Part shown: positions 1-8,987 of the stretch, piece after piece
Layout of the letters: each line of letters opens with the position of its first letter
How positions within the stretch are numbered: the first letter of the stretch is position 1
Origin: Caldicellulosiruptor acetigenus
GTDB lineage: Bacteria > Bacillota > Thermoanaerobacteria > Caldicellulosiruptorales > Caldicellulosiruptoraceae
Reading direction: 5' to 3'
Assembly (NCBI RefSeq): GCF_026914305.1
Contig: NZ_CP113866.1
Coordinates: 461,501-525,500, forward strand
Length of the DNA: 64,000 nt
Notes under the pieces: generated by a model
What the model was told of the DNA's origin: nothing
Databases searched by the model: none
Seen by the model: only the letters and a program-made list of their open reading frames with translations
Translations under genes and position numbers: made by a program

Positions 1-260
1 CAGCCAATAATTTTGCTGTTAGTGTCTCTTTATATGTTTTAAATTTATCAAAAACGTATGTAGATGTCAATATACTTTAAATTTAACTATATTCAAAAAT
101 GTATAAAGAATTTTTCCATAACTAAAAATACAAACTCTCAACTCGCATCAATATGGTCAGAAAAAAACAAGAATATCTCTTTTCATGAGAGAAGTTGAAA
201 AACAAATAAATTTCTATTGTTTAAATCGATATTTTCGACAAAAACTCTAAAATTAAGTTC
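1..260. other. AT-rich stretch without a supported gene
   Basis: No gene can be supported here. A plus-strand frame open from the left edge ends at TAA 40-42 after 13 mostly hydrophobic codons and could be the tail of a gene outside the window, but it is too short to call. On the minus strand, a TTGACA-like box followed by an AT-rich -10-like sequence near 40-80 might drive a gene leaving the window to the left. Confidence 0.3.
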
Positions 261-332
261 TTGACAACTCTTTAAAAACCCTTTATAATATTTACCCCCT
301 CTATTTACAAAAAAAAAGAATAGTGATATAAT
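261..332 (+). promoter_or_regulatory. tandem sigma-A-type promoters of veg
   Basis: Two promoter sequences lie in series. The first has TTGACA at 261-266 and TATAAT at 284-289 with a 17-base spacer, a perfect consensus. The second has TTTACA at 304-309 and TATAAT at 327-332, also with 17 bases. Both read toward veg and leave a leader of about 80-120 bases. This is inferred from sequence only. Confidence 0.75.
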
Positions 333-416
333 AATAGTGTTTTTAAATGTAGTAAAATGGAGAAATTTTCATGCAGTCTAAAAACTAAATATTTTTAGAG
401 GGGCAGTGATGTTAAG

Positions 417-689
417 GTGGTTGATAAACTTCACCTTCAACAGCTGAAAAAAGACATTGAGGCCCTAAAAGGCGAAAAGGTTTTAATTCGCGCAAATAAA
501 GGACGAAAAAAGATGATTGAGGTTGAAGGTATTTTAGAGAACACTTATTCGAACATCTTTGTTGTCAAGTTTCCAGTTGACAGAGAATGTAAACAGTACA
601 GGTGCGTGACATACACCTATTCAGATCTTATTACAAATACAGTAGAAATTATACTTTGTAGGACAAATACAAAGGTAGGCGTTATGTAA
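417..689 (+). CDS. veg: Veg family protein
   Basis: This 90-residue protein matches the Veg (DUF1021) family in length and layout: a basic helical N-terminus, the basic segment KVLIRANKGRKKM, then a small beta-barrel-like region with FVVKF and YTYSDL. In Bacillus subtilis Veg is a highly expressed small protein linked to biofilm formation and spore outgrowth; its biochemical role is unsettled. The start is GTG at 417 with a GAGGGG sequence at 398-403. The spacing is slightly long, and AAGG directly before the start may help. It is monocistronic, driven by two near-consensus promoters and closed by a strong terminator, which fits the family's high expression. Confidence 0.88.
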   Translation: MVDKLHLQQLKKDIEALKGEKVLIRANKGRKKMIEVEGILENTYSNIFVVKFPVDRECKQYRCVTYTYSDLITNTVEIILCRTNTKVGVM

Positions 690-762
690 ACTCTATAGTT
701 TCATCAATTTTCCTTGTACGTTTTTATTATAATCAAAAATATTGATTTGTCAACTACTTAAA

Positions 763-806
763 AGGGCTTATTCTAAAAAGTTTTTAGAATAAGCTCTTTT
801 TTGTTT
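763..806 (+). terminator. terminator of veg
   Basis: A nearly perfect 17-base-pair hairpin (arms 763-779 and 781-797) is followed by a run of T at 798-802. It closes the veg transcript. Confidence 0.85.
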
Positions 807-882
807 TACATATTCCCAGGACATCCCTGCATATATTTTATAGTAAGAAGATTGAAAACAACAAATGGAGGCAAGTTTAGCA

Positions 883-2418
883 TTGGAAAAGAGGTTTGAA
901 AAGGTTGAATACATGAACGTCTACGGTACAGATTCGCAGAAGGTGATTGTTGAAGGCGAGATTTTGCTTCCAGAGATAAAACCAGACGCTGTGAAAGTGC
1001 TTCAGACTGATAGCGAAATTCTGATTACAAATGTTGAAGTTTTAAACGACAAAGTGATTGTTCAAGGTGAAATAGAATTCAGAGTAATTTATCTCTCATC
1101 TGACCCGCAGAGGAAAGTTGCTTCTGTTTCAAGTTCAGCAGAGTTTTCAAAGACATTTGATATGTTGGGAGTAAGACCTACAATGGCGTACGAGGTCAAA
1201 GATGATCTCATTTATACCTTTTGCTCTCTTTTGAGTCCGCGCAAACTTTCTGCCAAGGCAATTGCAGAGATTACCGTTTTAGTAAAAGCCCCAGCTACTG
1301 TTGAGTATCTTGCCGACATTGAAGAAGATTCAATAAAGTATTTAAAAGAAAAAATCTCAATTTCAAATCCTCGCAGCACGACAGAGGAGATTTCAAAAAG
1401 AGAAATTTTAGAGATACCTCAAGGTAAACCTTCAATCAGAGAAATATTGCGATGTTTTGCAAGGCTTTCAGACAGGAACATCAAGTTTGACAGGAAAAAG
1501 ATGACCTTTGACTTAAAAGTGGACTTAAAAACCCTCTACTCACCAGATATTGGTCAAAATCCTATTGAGATGGTTGAACATGAGGTATTAATCCAGCACA
1601 CAGCTGAAGTTCCAGACAGCCCTGATGATGTAGAGCCAGTTGTTAAATTTTATATCAAAAGCTTCAAAGTTTTGCCCAAGACTGATGAAATAGGTGAGCT
1701 TCGCAGGATAGAGTATGATATAACTATTGAAGCTGAGATAACATTTCATGATGTAAAAACCATTGAACCCATTGTGGATGCATATTCGACAGCGTATGAG
1801 ATAAAAGATTCTAAAAAACTTCTCAACATAGAACAATTTGTTGGGAAAGTCCGGCATATGCATCTTTTAAAAGATACAATTGCACTACCCATTGAACCTG
1901 AGCAGGTTTTTTCAGTCTCTGGCAGGATAGAGGTGGACGTTATAAAGCCAGAAAAGAATAAAATTAATATAAAAGGTGTAGCTGTTGTCTTTTTGATTTA
2001 TCTTTCAAAAGACCAGCAGGACATCATAAAAAATACAACATCCCAAATTCCTTTTGATGTGAAATTAGATATAGAAGGGGTAGAAGAGACCGACAGGGCA
2101 TTTGCAAATATTGAGATAGAAAACATATCATTTTCCATTATTTCTACATCTGAAGTTGAACTGCGGATTCATCTTGCAATTGAGGCGTGGATAAAAAGAG
2201 CGCTCTCAAAAGAGATTTTGTCTGATTTAGAGCTTGTAGAAGAGATAAAAAAAGAAGAGGAGAGACTTGCAAGCGTCTACATTTATACTGTCCAGAAAGG
2301 TGATACTCTGTGGAAAATTGCAAAAAAATACAGAACAACAGTAGAAAAAATGGTTGATTTCAATCAGATAGATAAAGAAGAAATTGTGCCTGGTCAAAAA
2401 CTTTTGATAGTAAAATAG
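883..2418 (+). CDS. SipL-like spore coat morphogenesis protein (SPOCS/DUF3794 and LysM)
   Basis: The protein (about 511 residues) carries repeated DUF3794/SPOCS-type beta-rich domains over most of its length and a C-terminal LysM domain, roughly the last 46 residues, starting YIYTVQKGDTLWKIAKKY. This is the architecture of SipL, which in Clostridioides difficile binds the SpoIVA ATPase through its LysM domain and is needed for spore coat and cortex assembly around the forespore. There is no signal peptide, consistent with a mother-cell cytoplasmic protein. The longest frame begins with ATG 865, but a GGAGG sequence at 867-871 lies inside it, so TTG 883 is the likelier start. It is convergent with murC and shares a terminator with it. 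The family assignment is firm; the exact role in this organism is inferred. Confidence 0.82.
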   Translation: MEKRFEKVEYMNVYGTDSQKVIVEGEILLPEIKPDAVKVLQTDSEILITNVEVLNDKVIVQGEIEFRVIYLSSDPQRKVASVSSSAEFSKTFDMLGVRPTMAYEVKDDLIYTFCSLLSPRKLSAKAIAEITVLVKAPATVEYLADIEEDSIKYLKEKISISNPRSTTEEISKREILEIPQGKPSIREILRCFARLSDRNIKFDRKKMTFDLKVDLKTLYSPDIGQNPIEMVEHEVLIQHTAEVPDSPDDVEPVVKFYIKSFKVLPKTDEIGELRRIEYDITIEAEITFHDVKTIEPIVDAYSTAYEIKDSKKLLNIEQFVGKVRHMHLLKDTIALPIEPEQVFSVSGRIEVDVIKPEKNKINIKGVAVVFLIYLSKDQQDIIKNTTSQIPFDVKLDIEGVEETDRAFANIEIENISFSIISTSEVELRIHLAIEAWIKRALSKEILSDLELVEEIKKEEERLASVYIYTVQKGDTLWKIAKKYRTTVEKMVDFNQIDKEEIVPGQKLLIVK

Positions 2419-2425
2419 AAATTAA

Positions 2426-2470
2426 ACTGCCTCATTTGGGAATTGAGCTCCAAAATGAGGCAGTATTTTT
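2426..2470. terminator. bidirectional terminator between sipL-like gene and murC
   Basis: The hairpin arms ACTGCCTCATTT (2426-2437) and AAATGAGGCAGT (2453-2464) are followed by TATTTTTTT on the plus strand and preceded by A-rich sequence that serves the minus strand. The two flanking genes converge on it. Confidence 0.75.
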
Positions 2471-3838
2471 TTATGATTTTACAACAGCTTTTTTGAGAAT
2501 AATGTCCAAACATTTGTTTATATCACCTGCGCCAATGGTTGCAATGATGTCACCTTTTTTTGCTTCTTTTACCACATAACAGGCAATATCTTCAAAGCTG
2601 CTTATATACTCACAATCAACTCCAATTTCTTTTAATTTCAAATAAAGCTTTTCAGATGTAATTCCGAAAGTATTTTTTTCACGTGCGGCATATACATCTG
2701 TGACAATAACCTTGTCAGCCAACTTCAGGCTCTCAGCAAACTCGTTCAAAAGGCTTTTAAGCCTTGAAAAGGTGTGGGGTTGGAATATGGCAAAAACCTT
2801 TCCTTCAGAGAGCTTTTTCAGGGTAGCAAGTGTTGCCTTAATTTCAGTAGGGTGGTGGGCATAGTCGTCATAGAGGTATATTCCATCAAACTCTCCTACC
2901 TTTTCAAGCCTGCGCGAAGCACCACAAAATTCAGAGAGAGCATGTTCAATTGTGAGACTTTCTACTCCCAACTTTGATGCAACTGCAAATGCAGCGAGCG
3001 CATTATAAACGTTATGGAAACCAGGAATGTTGAGCTTTATATGAGCTAAAATCTCGTCGTTATTATTTTTAACGTCAAATTCACAGTATCCATCATTACA
3101 GCTGATATTGCCGGCAAAAATGTCAGCTTTTTCTTTTGTGGATATACAAACTACCTGTGTGTGAAGCTTACTTATAACATCTTTAACATTTTTATCGTCA
3201 CAGTTTGCTACTAAAAACCCTGAAGTTGGAATTTTCTGTGCGAACTTTTTAAAGGAGTTTTTTATTGAATCTATGTCTTTGAAATAATCCAAATGGTCAT
3301 TGTCAATGTTTAAAATAACTCCAATTGTAGGGTTGAACTTTAAAAAACTATCTACATATTCACATGCTTCAACAACAAGATACTCTTTAGAACCAATCAC
3401 AAAATTTCCACCGAGTTGTTTTACAAATGCACCTACTAAAATTGTAGGATTATAACTTGCTTTTTTTAGAATGTAACCAATCATAGAAGTTGTGGTTGTT
3501 TTTCCATGCGTACCTGATATTGCAATGACATTTTTAAAATTTTTCATCAAAAGCCCTAAAAATTCTGCCCGTTCATAGATTTTCAGATTCATCTTCTTTG
3601 CTGCTAAAAGTTCGGGATTGTCTTTTGAAATTGCCGCAGTATATATCACAGTTTCATCGCCGTGGATGTGACTTTCATCATGACCAATATATACATTTAT
3701 TCCATTTTCTCTTAGCATTTTTGTAGTAGCGCTTTCTTGAATGTCAGAACCTTCAACACAAAAACCTTGGTTTTTGAGTATTAAAGCGATTGCACTCATT
3801 GATATTCCACCAATACCTATAAAAAAATACTTGTTCAT
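2471..3838 (-). CDS. murC: UDP-N-acetylmuramate--L-alanine ligase
   Basis: This is the cytoplasmic ATP-dependent ligase that adds L-alanine to UDP-MurNAc, the first amino acid of the peptidoglycan stem peptide. The N-terminus has the Rossmann-like UDP-binding motif IGIGGISMSAIA, the P-loop AISGTHGKTTTT lies at about residues 106-117, and YDDYAHHPTE marks the C-terminal domain; all three are characteristic of MurC. Length (455 residues) is normal. The longest frame adds seven residues from a TTG at 3859, but the GGAGGT ribosome-binding site lies within that stretch, so ATG 3838 is chosen. It stands alone, convergent with the spore-coat gene. Confidence 0.95.
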   Translation of the reverse strand: MNKYFFIGIGGISMSAIALILKNQGFCVEGSDIQESATTKMLRENGINVYIGHDESHIHGDETVIYTAAISKDNPELLAAKKMNLKIYERAEFLGLLMKNFKNVIAISGTHGKTTTTSMIGYILKKASYNPTILVGAFVKQLGGNFVIGSKEYLVVEACEYVDSFLKFNPTIGVILNIDNDHLDYFKDIDSIKNSFKKFAQKIPTSGFLVANCDDKNVKDVISKLHTQVVCISTKEKADIFAGNISCNDGYCEFDVKNNNDEILAHIKLNIPGFHNVYNALAAFAVASKLGVESLTIEHALSEFCGASRRLEKVGEFDGIYLYDDYAHHPTEIKATLATLKKLSEGKVFAIFQPHTFSRLKSLLNEFAESLKLADKVIVTDVYAAREKNTFGITSEKLYLKLKEIGVDCEYISSFEDIACYVVKEAKKGDIIATIGAGDINKCLDIILKKAVVKS

Positions 3839-4194
3839 TTTAAAAAAACTTACCTCCAACCTGAAAATTTCAATATTGAAATACTTCTACATTCTATATT
3901 ATACTTCTTTTTTGCTTAGCTTGTTAAAAATTTTTATAAGGACTTTCCTATCTTCTCGCAAACTAAACATACTATTAATTGTAACACTTAAAATTATCCT
4001 GATTTAAAATTATTCCAAAATAATTCTATTTTTGCAACTTAAAATCATTATATATTATAGTTTTAAACAACAAACCTTCATCAAAGGGAAGCCTGCCAAC
4101 TTTTTTGTTATCCTTGTTCAACAAAATTTCGCACATTTTATACAAAATATGTATTGATTTCGTCCAAGCTAACTGCTATATTTTTATTTATAGC
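3839..4194. other. intergenic region between murC and the LacI-type regulator
   Basis: This divergent intergenic region of about 350 bases is very AT-rich and must contain the promoters for murC (minus strand) and the regulator gene (plus strand). I see no convincing ORF, RNA structure or repeat apart from the operator that begins at 4195. Confidence 0.4.
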
Positions 4195-4208
4195 CGAAAT
4201 CGATTACG
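4195..4208 (+). promoter_or_regulatory. LacI-family operator before the regulator gene
   Basis: CGAAATCGATTACG is a near-perfect inverted repeat with a central CG, the usual form of LacI/CcpA-family operators. It differs at only two positions from the operator at 5310-5323 before the sugar transporter. The position just upstream of the regulator's ribosome-binding site suggests autoregulation. Confidence 0.65.
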
Positions 4209-4243
4209 TATAAATCCAAATCAAAGAGAAAAGGATGGGAAAG

Positions 4244-5251
4244 ATGAAGTACACAATAAAAGATATAGCAAAGATAACTGGCTATTCTGTTGCTACAATT
4301 TCAAGGGCACTGAGCGGTAAAGAAGGAGTAAGCGAGGAAAAAAGAAAAGAAATCTTAAGAATTATAGACCAACTTGGATATATTCCAAACCAGAGCGCGA
4401 GAAGGCTCAGAAGCAAAGAGACCAAAAATATTCTGGTGATGATACCTGATATAGAAAACTACTTTTTCAACAAGCTAATAAAAGGTATTGAGACAGAGGC
4501 GCGCGAAAAAGGTTACAATATCATCCTTGGTGATTTTTCAGACTCTCAAGAAATTGAAGAGGAATACTACAAGATGATGAAAGGACAGATAGCAGATGGC
4601 ATTTTGATTGTTGGAAGTTTGAGCGAGCCTCAAAAGGTTGTTGAAATATCAAGACAGTTTCCTATGGTTGTGATTTCTGACTATTTTTCTGACGAACTTG
4701 TGACTGTGTGTATTGACAATTTCAAGGCGGCATATGATGCTACAATGTTTTTGTATAAATGTGGATATCGAAGAATTGCCAAGATAACTGGAAAAATTGG
4801 AGCGATTCTGTCTCAAGACAGATTAAAAGGATATAAGATGGCACTTGAGAACTTAGGGTTAGGAAGCGATGAAAAATACATAAAATATGGTGACTTCAAG
4901 TACGAAAGTGGCTACAAGCTTGCAAAAGAACTTTTAAGTGCAAAACCTTGTCCAGATGCTATCTTTTGTTCAAACGATGAGATGGCAATTGGGGCATGTG
5001 ATGCAGCAAAAGAGCTTGGTTTTTCAATTCCTGATGAACTTGGAGTTATGGGATTTGACGACATTGAACTATCTTCAATGGTGACGCCTAAAATTACCAC
5101 AGTTCATCAGCCACGATATGAAATGGGAAAGTTATCTGCACAACTTTTGATAAATATTTTAACTGGAGAAGAAGTTTCAAAAGGCAAATACATCCTTGAC
5201 ACTTCAATAATTCCAAGGGATTCGACCAAAAATGCAAATATAACAAAATAA
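4244..5251 (+). CDS. LacI family transcriptional regulator
   Basis: A typical LacI-type repressor of about 335 residues: an N-terminal helix-turn-helix (YTIKDIAKITGYSVATISRAL), the hinge region IPNQSARRLRS, then a periplasmic-binding-protein-like sensor domain with FCSNDEMAIG and VMGFDDIELS. It probably binds a sugar ligand in the cytoplasm and represses the downstream transporter. ATG 4235 is also possible, but an AAAGG-like site sits better before ATG 4244. A matching operator lies upstream of this gene and another before the sugar-binding protein, so it likely controls both itself and the operon at 5472-8973, and perhaps the chemoreceptor behind it. The ligand is unknown. Confidence 0.9.
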   Translation: MKYTIKDIAKITGYSVATISRALSGKEGVSEEKRKEILRIIDQLGYIPNQSARRLRSKETKNILVMIPDIENYFFNKLIKGIETEAREKGYNIILGDFSDSQEIEEEYYKMMKGQIADGILIVGSLSEPQKVVEISRQFPMVVISDYFSDELVTVCIDNFKAAYDATMFLYKCGYRRIAKITGKIGAILSQDRLKGYKMALENLGLGSDEKYIKYGDFKYESGYKLAKELLSAKPCPDAIFCSNDEMAIGACDAAKELGFSIPDELGVMGFDDIELSSMVTPKITTVHQPRYEMGKLSAQLLINILTGEEVSKGKYILDTSIIPRDSTKNANITK

Positions 5252-5272
5252 GTAGTGTTTTTTAAAAACCTA

Positions 5273-5323
5273 TTGACAAATTGAACAAGATATAATATAT
5301 TTTATTTAGCGTAAACGATTACG
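5273..5323 (+). promoter_or_regulatory. promoter and LacI-type operator of the CUT1 sugar transporter
   Basis: TTGACA at 5273-5278 is followed after 17 bases by TATATT at 5296-5301 (a TATAAT at 5291 would be spaced too closely). The operator CGTAAACGATTACG at 5310-5323 overlaps the expected transcription start, so a bound LacI protein would block initiation. Confidence 0.7.
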
Positions 5324-5341
5324 ATAGACAACAAAAATAAC

Positions 5342-5415
5342 TGCCTGGTCTAACAAAAAATCTTTAAGACCAGACCAGGCACAAAAATGGTATTATCCCA
5401 TAATATGGGATAATA
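5342..5415 (+). other. two perfect hairpins in the leader of the sugar transporter mRNA
   Basis: TGCCTGGTCT (5342-5351) pairs exactly with AGACCAGGCA (5372-5381). A second palindrome at 5391-5415 (TATTATCCCATA, one base, TATGGGATAATA) folds perfectly. Neither is followed by a T run, so they are probably not terminators; mRNA protection or post-transcriptional control is an inference. Confidence 0.6.
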
Positions 5416-5471
5416 TACAACTCCCCATTCTATATTATACCATAAAACTTACTAAAAGGAGGTATTTTTAA

Positions 5472-6749
5472 ATGAAAAGATTTATTGCTGTGGTAATTTT
5501 GATTGCTTTGAGTGTAGGCTTATTTTTAGCCTTTGGGCCTACTGATTCTAATGCCGCTTCCAAAAAGCAGGTCACAATTACCTATGTTCGAGGCAAGGAC
5601 GAAACCCACGCAACAGAAAAGATTATCCAAGAGTTCATGAAGAAAAACCCTGACATCAAAGTAATCTACAAAGAAAACCCATCTGACACAGGTCAAAATC
5701 ATGACCAGCTTGTGACAGTACTGAGCGCTGGCGGGTCTGACATCGACGTGTTTGACATGGACGTTATCTGGCCAGCTGAGTTTGCTCAAGCAGGCTACAC
5801 ACTTCCTCTCGACAGATTTATAAAGAGAGACAAGATTAATCTCAATGACTACATTAAAGGAACAATTGATGCTGCAAGATTCAAAGGTCAGATGTGGGCA
5901 TTTCCGAGATTTATTGATGCCGGACTTTTGTATTACAGAAAAGACATTGTTCCACCAAATGAACTTCCAAAGACATGGGATGAGCTGATTAAAGTTGCTA
6001 AAAAATATAAAGGTAAAAATGGAACAAAATATGGATTTTTAATGCAGGCAAAGCAGTATGAAGGTCTTGTTTGCGATGCGATAGAGTATATTGCATCTTA
6101 TGGCGGCAGGGTTGTCGATGAGAGTGGAAACATTGTAGTCAACAACCAAGGAACAATAGATGGACTTAACATGATGAGAAAGGTTATAACATCTGGGATT
6201 GTTCCACCAAACATCAACACATTCACAGAGGTTGAAACACATACAGCTTTCATAAACGGTCTTGCAGTGTTTGCAAGAAACTGGCCGTATATGTGGGCTA
6301 TGGTAAACAGTCCGCAGTCAAAAGTAAAAGGCAAAGTTGGAATTCTTCCGCTTCCAAAAGGTTCAAAAGGTTCAGCTGCAGCTCTTGGTGGCTGGATGGT
6401 TGGTATTAACAAATACACAAAAAATCCTGAGGCTTCTTGGAGACTTTTGAAGTTCCTTGTTCAGAAAGAAGGACAAAAACTTATGGCTATTTACAATGGA
6501 AATGTTCCTGTTTACAAACCACTTTTCAATGACAAGGATGTTATAAAAGCAAATCCATTGATAGGTGATAAGAAGTTTATTGAAGCTATTTTAGCTGCTG
6601 TTCCAAGACCTGTATCACCAATTTATCCAAAGATTTCGGATGTTATGCAGATTGAGCTTTCAAACATTGTAAATGGCAAGAAAGATGTAAAGACAGCTGT
6701 CCTTGATATGGACAAGAAGTTAAAAGAACTTGTAAAGACTCAAAGGTAA
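5472..6749 (+). CDS. sugar ABC transporter substrate-binding protein (CUT1 type)
   Basis: The protein (425 residues) is a family-1 extracellular solute-binding protein, the MalE-like ligand receptor of an ABC importer. It begins with a signal peptide (basic MKR, hydrophobic stretch to about residue 22, likely cleavage near SNA-AS). There is no lipobox cysteine, so attachment may differ from classic lipoproteins. The mature part has family features such as the domain with DVFDMDVIWPAEFAQAG and the FVQKEGQ-like helix near the C-terminus. AAAGGAGG precedes ATG 5472 closely. Two permease genes follow; no ATPase is encoded here, as is common for CUT1 systems that share an MsmK-type ATPase. Substrate unknown, probably an oligosaccharide. 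Confidence 0.9.
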   Translation: MKRFIAVVILIALSVGLFLAFGPTDSNAASKKQVTITYVRGKDETHATEKIIQEFMKKNPDIKVIYKENPSDTGQNHDQLVTVLSAGGSDIDVFDMDVIWPAEFAQAGYTLPLDRFIKRDKINLNDYIKGTIDAARFKGQMWAFPRFIDAGLLYYRKDIVPPNELPKTWDELIKVAKKYKGKNGTKYGFLMQAKQYEGLVCDAIEYIASYGGRVVDESGNIVVNNQGTIDGLNMMRKVITSGIVPPNINTFTEVETHTAFINGLAVFARNWPYMWAMVNSPQSKVKGKVGILPLPKGSKGSAAALGGWMVGINKYTKNPEASWRLLKFLVQKEGQKLMAIYNGNVPVYKPLFNDKDVIKANPLIGDKKFIEAILAAVPRPVSPIYPKISDVMQIELSNIVNGKKDVKTAVLDMDKKLKELVKTQR

Positions 6750-6771
6750 AAGGCAATCTCAATATTGTAAG

Positions 6772-6804
6772 TTGGCAGGCTTAAAAGGATTTTAAGCCTG
6801 CCAA
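6772..6804 (+). other. intercistronic hairpin after the binding-protein gene
   Basis: TTGGCAGGCTTAAAA (6772-6786), three loop bases and its exact complement TTTTAAGCCTGCCAA (6790-6804) form a perfect 15-base-pair stem with no T run after it. Such hairpins after binding-protein genes often stabilise the upstream message or cut readthrough, giving more binding protein than permease. Confidence 0.75.
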
Positions 6805-6828
6805 TCAAGTTTAAAGGGGAGGGAAAAG

Positions 6829-8112
6829 ATGGACAGAAAGGAAAAACTATTTGGGTATTTGTTCTTGCTACCTGCAGTTTTGATATTCATATTTGTTGCT
6901 GTGATTCCACTGGTTCAAGTTTTTATCTTCAGCTTATTTGACATTCAGCTCAATAACCCAACAAAGAGTGAGGTTTCTCTTTCATACAAGATAGATGTTG
7001 AAAACTATGCCAACACTCTTTTTACAGCTTCTTCAATAATTGATGGTATCAATCTTGAGGCTTTGAATGATAGTCAAAAAAAGACAATTGCCAGAATAAA
7101 ATCTCTCTTGCCTGTGATGGAGAAAAGCATTTTTAACACAAAGACCAGAATAGACAGGCTCAACAAGGTAAATGACCTTTTAAATAACTTTCAGCCGGTA
7201 GATAGTAAACTAAAATATCTGCCAGTATCTGCTAAGGAGATAAATCAATATAATGCATATGTGAATAAAATCATAAACCTTACAAACTCTTTGCCAAACA
7301 CACAGGAGATGAATGATTTAAAACAGGCACTTTTAGCGTTCGACCAGGTGATAGTTAAACCAAACTTTGTTGGTCTTCAGAACTATAGCTACTATCTAAA
7401 AGATTCAAGGCTTTTGTCAGCTGTGAAAAATACACTTTTGTTCACAGTTGTAACAGTGTTTTTTGAACTTGTATTTGGTCTGATGCTTGCAGTTGTTATG
7501 CACAAAGTAGCAAACCTGAAAAATGTTTTCAAAAGCATTGTTCTTCTGCCCTGGGCTATTCCAACAGTTATATCAGCTTTGATGTGGAAGTTTATGTATG
7601 ATGGTCAGGTTGGCATCTTGGCAAAGTTTTTTGCAGACATTGGACTTATCAAAAGCCCGGCAGACCTTTTATCAAGCACTACAAACGCAATGATAGCTGC
7701 AATGACAGCCGACATCTGGAAAACAACACCCTATATTGCAATTTTGCTTGTTGCGGGACTTCAAACAATTCCGGAATCGCTGTATGAAGCTGCAAAAGTG
7801 GATGGAGCAAATGCGGTGTATCAATTTTTCAGGATTACATTGCCAATGTTAAAACCAACCATACTTGTTGCCCTGCTTTTTAGAACCTTGGATGCGTTTA
7901 GAGTATTTGACCTGATTTATGTTTTGACTGGTGGTGGACCAGCAAACTCAACAGAGACAGTCTCTATCTACACTTACAAAACTCTATTTAACCAGCTTGA
8001 TTTTGGAAGAGGTTCGACTTTAGCAGTTTTGATTTTTATAATGGTGACAATCATCAGTTTTATCTATATAAAAATCCTTGGTGCTGAGGTATTCTCACAT
8101 CAAAAGAGGTGA
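6829..8112 (+). CDS. sugar ABC transporter permease, MalF-like, with large extracytoplasmic insertion
   Basis: This integral membrane protein (427 residues) is the first of two permeases of the CUT1 importer. The conserved coupling loop is visible as ESLYEAAKVDGANAVYQFF, the EAA motif that contacts the ATPase. The first membrane span (about residues 10-35) is followed by an unusually long hydrophilic helical segment of about 130 residues before the core spans resume near residue 190, somewhat like the P2 loop of E. coli MalF but distinct in sequence. A GGGGAGGG ribosome-binding site precedes ATG 6829. It is separated from the binding-protein gene by a strong hairpin and followed after 9 bases by the second permease. 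Confidence 0.92.
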   Translation: MDRKEKLFGYLFLLPAVLIFIFVAVIPLVQVFIFSLFDIQLNNPTKSEVSLSYKIDVENYANTLFTASSIIDGINLEALNDSQKKTIARIKSLLPVMEKSIFNTKTRIDRLNKVNDLLNNFQPVDSKLKYLPVSAKEINQYNAYVNKIINLTNSLPNTQEMNDLKQALLAFDQVIVKPNFVGLQNYSYYLKDSRLLSAVKNTLLFTVVTVFFELVFGLMLAVVMHKVANLKNVFKSIVLLPWAIPTVISALMWKFMYDGQVGILAKFFADIGLIKSPADLLSSTTNAMIAAMTADIWKTTPYIAILLVAGLQTIPESLYEAAKVDGANAVYQFFRITLPMLKPTILVALLFRTLDAFRVFDLIYVLTGGGPANSTETVSIYTYKTLFNQLDFGRGSTLAVLIFIMVTIISFIYIKILGAEVFSHQKR

Positions 8113-8121
8113 TAGGATAAA

Positions 8122-8973
8122 ATGAAAAACAAGAAGAAACTGACAGGCGAAAAGATTGCAAGGATTGTTATGAACATAATAATTGTGCTGGCTCTGATTG
8201 TAATTTTGTTTCCTTTTTACTGGCTACTTCTTACATCAATAAGACCGAAAAGTGAAATATTCAATATTTCATCACTGATAACGCTAAAGCCTCATATTGG
8301 CAACTACAAGATGGTGTTTACTGAAAGACCATTTGCCAGATACATTTTAAACAGCTTTGTAATTGGTCTTGAGACAACAATTATATCAATTGTGATTGCC
8401 AGCTTTGCAGCATATGCAATTGCAAAGACAAATATCTCACCAAAGATAAAAAACCTTGTTTTGAGTCTGTCTTTAGCTGTGTCCATGTTCCCACAGATAA
8501 CAATAGTCTCTCCTATTTACGTTATGGTAAAAAACCTTGGACTGAGAAACAGCTTTTTTGGGCTTTTGATTCCATACACAACATTTTCACTGCCACTTGC
8601 AATCTGGTATCTGACAACATTTTACCAGGGTGTCTCTCATGAAATTGATGAAGCAGCAAAGATTGACGGGTGCAACACATTCCAAATTTTTTATAAAATC
8701 ATAACACCTCTCATCGCACCGGGAATATTTACCGCAGCAATTTTGATTTTTATCTCTGCATGGAATGAGTTTTTATTTGCCCTGGTTATCAACACAGACG
8801 ATATATGGAGAACAGTATCTGTTGGAATTGTCATGTTCCAGGGAAGGTTCACGATTCCCTGGGATGAAATTTCAGCAGCTGCAATTGTAGTAATGATTCC
8901 GCTTGTGCTTATGGTATTTGTGTTCCAGCAAAGGATTGTGTCGGGTCTCACTGCTGGTGCTGTGAAAGAATAA
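8122..8973 (+). CDS. sugar ABC transporter permease, MalG-like
   Basis: The second permease of the importer (283 residues) has the six-span MalG-type layout and the EAA loop EIDEAAKIDGCNTFQIF at about two thirds of its length. It ends with the short cytoplasmic tail typical of MalG proteins. It should form a heterodimer with the preceding permease and use an ATPase encoded elsewhere. The gene follows the first permease after a 9-base gap and is followed by a hairpin and a chemoreceptor gene. Confidence 0.93.
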   Translation: MKNKKKLTGEKIARIVMNIIIVLALIVILFPFYWLLLTSIRPKSEIFNISSLITLKPHIGNYKMVFTERPFARYILNSFVIGLETTIISIVIASFAAYAIAKTNISPKIKNLVLSLSLAVSMFPQITIVSPIYVMVKNLGLRNSFFGLLIPYTTFSLPLAIWYLTTFYQGVSHEIDEAAKIDGCNTFQIFYKIITPLIAPGIFTAAILIFISAWNEFLFALVINTDDIWRTVSVGIVMFQGRFTIPWDEISAAAIVVMIPLVLMVFVFQQRIVSGLTAGAVKE

Positions 8974-8987
8974 AAATGGTGCAGCAG

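Noticed and set aside
4105-4320. 71-codon plus-strand frame before the LacI-type gene
   Set aside because: It overlaps the regulator start in another frame and contains the operator; no protein features.
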